A stretch of 64,000 nt of DNA from Chlorops oryzae. Its lineage: Eukaryota > Arthropoda > Insecta > Diptera > Chloropidae. Below are positions 55,623 through 64,000 of the stretch, in pieces. The translations under genes and the position numbers were made by a program. Location: assembly GCA_020466095.1 (NCBI GenBank), contig CM035809.1, positions 23,869,942-23,933,941 of the forward strand. Reading direction: 5' to 3'. The notes under the pieces are model-generated. The model made no database searches, was not told where the DNA came from, and worked only from the letters and a program-made list of their open reading frames with translations. Each line of letters starts with the position of its first letter. Position 1 is the stretch's first letter.

Positions 55623-56054
55623 AGGGGTATTCACGGTGGCTCTGGGATAGCGTAGGGGATGCGTGCTATGCTCTTGATCCCAGGGTCCGAGGTTCGATTC
55701 CCGGCAAAGGCGAAACGGAGTGTAATGTTCCAAGCCTAGCACTGGTTTTTCAAAAATCGCATGTTAGGGGCACACTACATAAAAAGACAATACACTCACA
55801 CAAACACAAAAAAACACCCCCGTGGTATCACAATGGGCCGATTAACGGCCTAAGTGGCAGCCACTTCAACCTACCTACCTACCTAGGGGTATTCACAAAG
55901 GCGTGTTAAAAAAGTTAGAATATCGGAAAATCGGAAAATTGCGGCTTCTTAAAATTTTTTTCAACTTTTTTTGTATCTTGCAGAACTTTTTAAGCATTTA
56001 GAAATTTCCGATTTTCCGACTTTCCTACTTTCCGACGCCTTTGTGAATACCCCT
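55623..56054. mobile_element. AGGGGTATTCAC MITE carrying a SINE
   Basis: Inverted ends AGGGGTATTCACAAAGGCGT / GCCTTTGTGAATACCCCT, flanked by ATT on both sides. The SINE inserted 12 bp inside the left end. Without the SINE the host is about 170 bp. A second copy is at 59025-59932. Confidence 0.85.
55635..55884 (+). mobile_element. tRNA-derived SINE
   Basis: Head GGTGGCTCTGGGATAGCG to GGCAAAGGCG contains a perfect B box GGTTCGATTCC and an A-box-like TAGCGTAGGGG. The tRNA-unrelated body follows and the 3' tail is (CTAC)n. Flanked by a 12-13 bp duplication AGGGGTATTCAC (55623-55634, 55885-55896). About 250 bp. Confidence 0.85.
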
Positions 56055-56279
56055 ATTGTCTTTTGTTACAAAAATTTATATATTTTAAATTTATTTATGG
56101 AAGATAACCATTTTTTGAAGCATCAAGTATCGATGGTGACAGAAGACAGGTGTGTCTAGTTGTTTTTCGCTCACCCATAGATCCTCAAAACTGAAAATTT
56201 TTTCGGAATTTCTTCCTCTTAAGGAAAGTTTTTCCTCTTCAGGGATTTTTTGGACTATGGTTTTCCCAAAGGTAATTGA

Positions 56280-56625
56280 TACTGCCACGATTCCAGGTCT
56301 CCAGGTTGTCCGAAATGAAAAAGAAAAACGGGGTTATAATCAGTATGGATGTGAACCTCCAAAATAAATTGAGATTTTTTTTTTGACAAAATGGACGCCA
56401 TTGAAAAATGACTCATCGAATTCGGGTATATTTTTTTGTAGTTCAGTGTACAAAGAAAAATAGTAAAAAATTTGTTAAAATTATGATTGAGGTTCATGTC
56501 ATAATGGTGGCAATTCTGCGTCGAATCCATTTCGTTTCATTAAAATCGGTCCAGTTGAACTGGAGAAATCATGGCCGCCAGTGAAAAAGTGGTTTCGATA
56601 TAAAGACGTTTAAAGTTGGAAGCCA
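56280..56625 (+). mobile_element. internal fragment of the TTAA MITE family
   Basis: Matches the interior of 28895-29642 (GGGGTTATAATCAGTATGGA, AATTCTGCGTCGAATCC, TCGGTCCAGTTGAACTGGAG) but lacks both ends. Confidence 0.75.
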
Positions 56626-57127
56626 GTTTTTCTGTGTGCGCAGCGGGCTTTCGGAAGCTATTCATGAAATGCGGTTCTTAAAGTGGGATAGAAGCTTACC
56701 GTAATTTGGTTATTTGCAAATCATAATCCCATTAAATCCCCAAATAAATGACATCCGTCACTTTCATGTATAGCCTTTTGATGTATGTATGTATTTGGGC
56801 GTACTTGAAAGCAGCCACCGTCAATGTCAGACATCAAAGAAGAATTATTTTTGAATTAAGAAATGACAAAATATTTTTGGCTGAATTTTATGAAAAAAAA
56901 GAGGTAAAAATAATATACCTATCGTGTCTAGACGAATAAAAGGTAGAGAGGAAAAATACTGTTTAACAGTTTGTTTAAAATCTATGTTACTACAGAGAGT
57001 TGTGGCCATAGTGACCGCTAAAATTTTTTTCTGCAGATACACGAAAAACAATAAAATAAAAAAAATTTAACGACCCATAGTCTAAATGGTATAAAAGTTC
57101 TTTTTGAAGTCGTAACTTAGAGTCTTA

Positions 57128-57222
57128 GGGCCAAGGTACAATAGTCCGAGAATAATGCGTTCGTGTGAGATGGAGTGGGAGAGAGAGATACAGAGAAATC
57201 TCGGAATATTGTACCTTGGCCC
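57128..57222. mobile_element. 95 bp Harbinger-like MITE, TTA target duplication
   Basis: GGGCCAAGGTACAATA ... TATTGTACCTTGGCCC flanked by TTA (57125-57127, 57223-57225). Confidence 0.85.
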
Positions 57223-57759
57223 TTAGTTGGACTAGGAGATATCTTGAAAAGGTCTTTGAAACGACTGCAGTGCTTCCTTTATGGAGAACATGTAAAAAGG
57301 TCCGGTACTTTGATTTTATTAGTGTCTGATACAAAATTATATTGCACCGATTTAAGTCCAATTCCATACTTGGATTAACCTTTGTGCTGGGCCTTAATTT
57401 GTTAACAATTAAGCGCCATTGGAAGCTATCCTTCTTTGGCAACATAAAAATCACATCTAAACATTTTTGGAAGTCTTATAGAATTTGCCAGTAAGAAAGA
57501 GCCCAGCGGCCCACAGTGGCTACCGCCTACAAAGTATACGAGACTGTAAGTGACCTGAATATTAATAGCTACAAAGTATAAGAGATTGTAGGCGAACTGC
57601 CTACCAATAGCTTACTTTATGTGGTAGTGGTAGGCGTTCACTCTACAAAACGGCCACGCTCGAAAAAAAGTATACTAGAATGGTATATGAGGTCGTATGC
57701 ATACCGTTTAAGGCCTACGAAATGTATTACGGTTCATTGCTTCTAAATGCAGCATTTTG

Positions 57760-57905
57760 GGCGCTGAGAGATGGTACTAGGCAGGCAAAAAAAGAGCGAG
57801 AGAGAAATGATTTTGGTGAGTGCCTAATTAAAAAATGCTCATTTTCTTGGGTACCCAAGACCGTGATGAAAAGAGCCAAAATGGAAACGACCCTTGAGTG
57901 ACATA
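57760..57905 (+). repeat. GTGACATATAT-family partial copy
   Basis: Shares GGCAGGCAAAAAAAGAGCGA, GGGTACCCAAGACCGTGATG and TTGAGTGACATA with 54295-54535. Confidence 0.75.
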
Positions 57906-58242
57906 CAAAAGTTACATGTGATAAAAATATTAGTATGCTCTATAGAGAACTAACGATTTTTGAAACGTCGAAGGCAATGTTGCCAATTAGAGAAAAATGT
58001 ATTAGCGAAAAATCCTAGGGCTGCTTTTATCGTAAAAAAATTTTTCGATAGCTGTGTCGTTGGAGTAAGAAAGTACTTTAACATCACTAACTTTTTTATT
58101 AATGGCAACCCTTTTACTATTGTCAAAAAGTCACTTCCTTTTCCGGTCTCTTCTTTCTTTTGTTAACGCAACACGAGCACCGCTTGCTCTTAAAACTCGT
58201 TTATTTAAAACCGATCCATTGTGTTTTTAATTCAATGCTAAA

Positions 58243-58260
58243 AGGTTATGAGCCCATATA
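58243..58260 (+). other. probable primer binding site of a Copia-type remnant
   Basis: AGGTTATGAGCCCATA closely resembles the initiator-Met tRNA-derived primer site of Copia (GGTTATGGGCCCA). The preceding 5'LTR is degraded; a TGTT start near 57978 is possible but unproven. Confidence 0.55.
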
Positions 58261-58386
58261 CGTGTAAGAAAGTAAGAGTAGTGTCCTTTCTCATATTGGT
58301 ACGCGCGTGTACGTAAAATCGTTAATTGAAAAGTGAACTCGGTTACGGAAAACGTGCGCGAGAAGCTTAAAGCTAAAGACAGAAAA

Positions 58387-58735
58387 TGTCTAGTTCATTT
58401 GTGCGAATCGAACCGCTTGGAACGGAAAATTATGGCTCTTGGAAGCTTCAAATGAAAGCTATCCTTATCAGGAGCGACTTGTGGGCAAATGTAGATGGCT
58501 GAAAGCTATATCGGAAAAGGCTTGTGCTGAAATAACGCTAGCAGTGAGTTCGTCAGAATTAGGTATGATCTCCGAATGTGAAACTTCCCATGAAATGTGG
58601 GGAAAAATTAGCAGCAACATATTCTTCGCATGGACCAGCAAGGAAAGCATAGCATTGGCTAGAATGCCGGAAGGAGGCAGGAGAACACTTAAATGAGTTT
58701 TTCGAAGCGGTTAAAAAGTTAAAAGAAATTTATTA
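58387..58735 (+). pseudogene. Copia-type gag remnant
   Basis: Begins MSSSFVRIEPLGTENYGSWK then LQMKAILIRSDLWANVDG and a stop; later frames read ACAEITLAVSSSELGMI and HEMWGKISS, the conserved start of Copia gag polyproteins. At least one stop and one or two shifts; no protease, integrase or RT follows. A dead LTR-retrotransposon 5' fragment. Confidence 0.75.
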
Positions 58736-59024
58736 AATATGCGTAATTTCCATTTGTGTGTCCGGGGCACCAATGTTTACTCAAAGACATGTTAGGCTCG
58801 TGGCAAAAAACAAGCTTTAGCTGGAAAATATTGTATGTAAGTAATGTTGCGCATCATATAACAACTAGAACTGAGCTTTATAAGGATAAAAAGCCAAGTT
58901 GATTAAAATATGTCTGTTGGCGTATCTCTTCCCAAAAACCTGAACCAACTACTAACGATAAGTTGACAATAATCCTTAGTTAAAAAGAGTATGATCCATC
59001 TATTGGAAAGTGCGCAATCACATT

Positions 59025-59932
59025 AGGGGTATTCACAAAGGCGTGTTAAAAACGTTGGAAAGTCGGAAAATCAGAAAATTGGGACTTCTTAAAAAATTTT
59101 AAACTTTTTTTGTATCTTGCACCATATTTTAAGGGGGTCTTCTCATTGAGCAACTTTTTTTTCGACTTTTTTTTTTTTGCATTTATTTATAGCTTGGGTA
59201 GTTGTGTATATGCCCCTAAAAGGATTTTTTGAAATTCGAAATAGTTTAGAGGATAAAGCCTTCTTTGTCGAGCAAGATCTGCGCTAAAACGAGTAATTTT
59301 TGCGTTGCTTCAAACTTTAAACGCGTTTATCTCGAAACCACGTTTTTCGAACTGGCGGCCATGATATCTCCAGTTCAACTGAACCGATTTTCATGAAACA
59401 AAGTGGAATCGACGCAGAATTGTCACCATTCTCGGGTGAACCTCGACCATAATTTTAAAAAAATTTTTTACAATTTTTTTTTTTACACTAAACTACAAAA
59501 AAAAAAGCCCGAAATTGAATTTTTTTTTTTGAATGGAGCCATTTTGTCAAAAAAAATCACAAAATTAAGCTTGAGGTTCACCAGAGAATTACATCTATAC
59601 TGATTATAACCCCTTTTTTTTCCATTTCGGACGCTCCGGAGACCCGGAATCGTGGCCGCCGTGACGGGACCTTTTTTTTCACCACCAACTTTGAAGTCTC
59701 ATTACTTTTTCAACAGCCCACGTATCGAGGCAAAAAAATTTTTTTTATTTACTTTGAACCTTTTGTAATACAATAAATAAAAAAAGTTTTCAAATATTCT
59801 TTGCGTTTTCAAATAAGAATTTTTTTAAAAAGGGTCAAAAAAACGGGTTTTCAATGAGAAGACCCCCTTAAGCATATAAAATTTTCCGATTTTCCGTCTT
59901 TCCTATTTACCGACACCTTTGTGAATACCCCT
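59025..59932. mobile_element. AGGGGTATTCAC MITE carrying a TTAA element
   Basis: Same host family as 55623-56054. It is split near its middle by the 735 bp TTAA element; flanked by ATT on both sides. Confidence 0.85.
59133..59867 (-). mobile_element. TTAA-targeting MITE, copy B
   Basis: GGGGGTCTTCTCATTGA ends flanked by TTAA (59129-59132, 59868-59871), reverse orientation and high similarity to 28895-29642. The uninterrupted host at 55897-56054 shows the matching empty site region. Confidence 0.9.
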
Positions 59933-62900
59933 ATTATATCTGTAGGTAAAATGTGGAATTTGGCATAAGATTCGCAAGCTGGGTATATTAAAGTGAGCTT
60001 GGACCGACCTTTTTTACTTGATTTAAAAAATTCTTCATGGTCTCATGGATAAATAACAACGCTTAAGGGTTAATTAAACCTTAATCTTAAGGTCTACGCG
60101 TTCTATACAAGAACCTGCTAATTAATTTTATATATAAATTTATTTATTTAATTTATAAATTTTATTTCACCCAAAAAAGTGACAAATGTCATCTGTTTGT
60201 TCGGACGTTAATATTTCGAAAAAAAAAATTACACAAGTTTCTCGATGAGCTTATGAAAAACGTGCCATAATTCTTCAACCTTTACAATAAATTAATCATA
60301 ATTTTTTAATGCCAATCAAATCCATCAAAGCCTCGAAATTGTGGGAAAAGAAAACCAATGAATCCGACGGCACAGTCCTTAAATACCTATATCATTTCAA
60401 AGTCTAGTGATTGATTTATGTGGTTTCGAAAAATGTGTTTTTTTTTTTTTTTTTTTCAAAAATAGCTTTCCAATTCGACGCATTAAAATAGTTCTGAGGA
60501 AATAAATCTTTTAAGGCATTAATTATTCAATCAGACATTTTAATTGTTTTGAATGACAGTTTGATTGGCGCTTCTAATTTAGAAAATGTGTTTAGACTCA
60601 AACTTAAATGTTGCTGAAGTACGCGCGTACTGTTGCGGGCGGTGGTGATTGTGCTGCTCAAAAAAAAACTCACAAAATTTATGCTCCTTCTTTTTTGCTG
60701 TTCTTTCCGCAGTTATTTAAACGTTCTGTCTTTGACGTTGATAAAGTATCGACTTTTTTTTTAAATTTAAAACAATTCGGTTAAGGAAGTATGGTAGGTA
60801 CTTTAAGGCAATTTGTTTGCATCTGAGACTTTGAACAGGTTAATTGCATAGAAAACAAAACTCAAGCAAATAAACATTAAATGTATGTGTTTTTAACTAC
60901 CGAAAAAGCTGTGTAGAGTACTAAGTACCTAATTATCATAGAAATGTTTTATGATGTGCCAAGCTACCAACGGTCAATCACCTCCCCTTGCAGCTATCTA
61001 CATTTGTGTCTATCTATCCATCTATTTGTTTTCGAATGCATGCGTGGGTAATTGCTGACAGGTTGCCACAAAGTAAACCACACAGTGAAGCTTCAAATGG
61101 CGTGTTCTGGAGAAAAAAATTTATGTTACTACTGAATTTGTAGGAAACTAAGAAATATTCTGCGTGTTGTTAAAGTAATGAGTAAATTTAGTACCGATTA
61201 CTTTATTCGGTAGAACCTTTTGTATGAAAAAATGAGTCTAGAATTTTAATTTAGGGAATAAATGTTATAAAAAAAGTAATGAGCTGTTTTGGTACCGGGT
61301 ACTTTTCAACATTTAAAATCCATTTAGTATTTTTTACTCCGATAAAAATTTACTAAATTCAAATTGAAAGACTTATGTTTTAAATTCCAAATAACGAGTG
61401 GTTTTGATTCACATGAACCGATTACTCATCGATTTATGTTTTCAAATTTTAAATGTCTTATGAAAGAATTCATTTTTTTTGGCTTTCTAGGTAGGAAATC
61501 AAGAATTTAAGACCCAAAATTTAAAGTATCGAGTTTAATTGAACCGATTACTTTTTATATAAGGGAGCGGTTTTACTTTTTTTTCATTAATCAATTAAAC
61601 TTTTATCAAAATTTGCCTTATAATTCGAAAGACCCACAAAAATTTACTCATTACAGTTATTCATTTCGAATAAATTCGTTTTATAACTTTAAAAAGTAAA
61701 TCGTTACATTTCAACAGGCCTTACTGTTACAACTGAGATTTATAATGATAATTTCTATATTTAGAATTCACAGCACACTGTCAATAGCATTTTAGTCTCT
61801 ACAAGTTCACCTGCCCGCCTCTTCACGTCAGCAGATGTTACTCACTCGTTCACTGGCTCATTATCTTGAAATTGTCGAAATTCCGAATCATCTAATTAAG
61901 TACGAGTTAGTCAGTGCGTTGCATACGAAATGTTCATTGTACAACATTTTATTTTGGACTTTTATCTTTTTGGTTTTTCGGTTTGTTTGTTTCTCTCTTG
62001 GATTTTGTGCTACAATTGACGTCCAACGATATCCATTGATTTTTGCTTCGCGTGACTTATTCAGAGTAGAGGATATAAATTGTCTGCATTTATCTATTTT
62101 CATTCGTTAATTGACTATTTCGAAGTGAAGCGATTAAAAATAAATACGCTTAAATGTAACGAAATTGGAAGCAATGAGCGATCGAATTTGATAAAAAATT
62201 TAGCTCTCTTTTTTTTTTAAAGGGTAGATACTTAAAGGCTTATTAAGATTAATTTTTCGAAAATTGATTTTAATTTTTATCAACGTTTCAACTAAAAATA
62301 TCAATTTTAATTGATTTTGAATCAAGAATTCGTTCCTAGATTCTTATAGATAAAAAAAAAACATTGAACAGAGCAGATCCCTGCATTATTGATTCGTTAA
62401 GTTAAGTTGTGTTTAGAGAACTCATGACATAGCCTTCAAGATCCATTCAGAAATATTTGTACCTCTCTTCTAGTTTAAAAGAATTGCCATTATATAAATA
62501 AAACCCAACAAATTTCTTTGAAAATAGCTAGCAACATTAAACATAAAGATATGATGCTTAAAATGCTTGCTGCGTTCTGTTGGATTTTGTTAACATGTTG
62601 CCGATGTTGCTAAACCATTGAATGCATTTTAAGCAGATGAATTCTTCCTGAATCTCCTTTCAACTTTGAGAATTGCTTTTAACTTTAATTTTTTTGAAAT
62701 GTTTATACTTTTATTTCAATACATTTTGTCTTTTTGGCGAGACCAAAAAAAAGTATATCAATGGAAAATCAACACTTTTAGAGAATGTTGCTGGGAGAAG
62801 CATTTCTCTAAATTATGTTTTTTTGTGAACAATTTTCATTTAATTAGAATTTTTCAATAATAGTGCTATTTTTTCCACTGCAATCCACCATCAATTCCCA

Positions 62901-64000
62901 GTCTATTTAACCCCTACAACATATCGTTTCAATTCCGAAAAAAAAGTTTATAAACGGATGAGGTTGTTCGCTGATATTTCCGCCAGTGCTTAGACTCATT
63001 TTCAATTGAGTGCACTTTGCAATACGGTTTTGTTTGTATTATCTCTTTCCAATTAAAAAAGTCCAATAATCTGAAAACATAAATTGACAAAAGCTAATGA
63101 GCTTCTAAAAGTAAATTGGAACAGAAGTGGGGAAGAAAACCCATTCGAGCTTCCTTTCTAAAGAGAGGAAATTCCAAAAAAAGAAAAAACTTTTAGCGAG
63201 ACCCATTAAGGTGTGTGAATGTGGTCTCTGTTTAAAACGATATAATTAAACTTAGGGCCTTTTGAAGAGTCTATTAATTTAACTAATTTTTTTATTTTTT
63301 ATCTTTTCATCGAATTGATCAATTCGAAATTGAATGCGTTTCGGAAATTTATTGTCGTCAATTCAATTCGTCGGGGCTGGATGAGTTCATTGTTATTTTT
63401 GTATTTTAAAGAATTCGCAGTACAATGAGCTGTGAGATCGCTTTTGATAAAGTGAAATGACAAATAAAATATAAAAGTAAAAGAAGAAATAAAAATATAA
63501 AAAAATAGATAATAATAAAAAAAAAAATAAAATTACTACAAAAAGCTTTAAACGAGCTGTCACAATGAATGAGTCGCTTTTGTTGCAGAAAATTTATTTC
63601 CCTTCATTGAGGCGTGTTGGCGCTTAGAAAGCGAATTCAATTGAATATATAAAGCATTAGCTGTTTAAAAAAAAAAAAGCACTCATAAATCTCATATAAT
63701 ATGCAATTATTAAATTAATTTTATTATTTATATTAAGAGCGTGGGATAAATGAATATTAAATCAGCCTCAATTCATTGGTGCTTTCGAATAGGCAACATG
63801 TTTTTCATCCATAAACAAAACAGAGGACAGCAATTATCTCGCAATTATTCAAATGGGATCTTATACTGCGTAATAAATTTAGAATACATAATTTGTTTTC
63901 TATTTTTAGACTTTGCACATAATTCGTATTCAATAATGTGAGAATATTGATTTCAAACGATACAGGTGTCTCAACTGGAGGATTTCCTTACTTCACATGG
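59933..64000. other. non-coding region, nothing firm
   Basis: About 4 kb of AT-rich DNA without a recognisable exon, RNA gene or repeat boundary. The 91-codon frame 61835-62110 and others are short, lack domains and overlap opposite-strand frames. It may be intronic. Confidence 0.45.

Noticed and set aside
55635..55710. tRNA gene
   Set aside because: B box is perfect but the cloverleaf is not, and TSD and tail show a SINE insertion.
61835..62110. 91-codon frame with hydrophobic segment
   Set aside because: No homology recognised, no promoter or splice context, and opposite-strand overlap.

Overview
This is a AT-rich, intron-containing insect nuclear window, most likely from a fly (Diptera, probably brachyceran). 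Supporting evidence: canonical GT-AG introns; CYP6-type cytochrome P450 genes; a U2 snRNA gene with an insect-style PSEA promoter element at -61; a Copia remnant with a Copia-like primer binding site; DINE-1-like sequence; and a dense load of mariner/Tc1, pogo-like, hAT-like, Harbinger-like and foldback elements. The species was not identified.

Layout. 1-12.2 kb: no firm gene; one possible exon at the left edge, microsatellites and at least eight inverted-repeat (MITE-like) elements. 12.2-24.3 kb: two tandem CYP6-type P450 genes. The first has an apparent reading-frame break at its exon 2/3 junction; the second is intact (505 aa) but carries a 3.8 kb foldback element in intron 2. Between them lie an intronless akirin-like gene flanked by about 220 bp inverted repeats, a short secreted-type ORF with a perfect 35 bp hairpin, and a small element with RSS-like ends. 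24.7-26.0 kb: an intact mariner. 27.1-34.7 kb: a seven-exon DNAJB12/14-type ER co-chaperone gene whose introns hold several elements, including a 1.3 kb Tc1-like DD37E transposon with one frameshift. 35.9-36.8 kb (minus): HYPK homologue. 38.3-39.6 kb: SRSF1/SF2 homologue with a one-base frame problem in its glycine-rich linker. 44.4-45.3 kb (minus): a signal-peptide plus coiled-coil protein of unknown function. 45.8-46.0 kb: U2 snRNA. 48.1-48.4 kb: SMIM12 homologue. 50.6-51.2 kb: a possible non-coding first exon of a gene running right. 51.2-64 kb: no coding exon seen; LINE, SINE, Copia and MITE insertions.

The host genes are mostly unrelated housekeeping genes (splicing: U2, SRSF1; proteostasis: DNAJB12, HYPK) plus a detoxification pair. 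No operon-like logic is expected. The most distinctive material is in the mobile DNA: snRNA-type promoter motifs carried by repeats, RSS-heptamer-like element ends, and a foldback element whose second arm preserves the empty site of an insertion in the first arm. All boundaries were read by eye; target-site duplications (TSDs) are given where seen.
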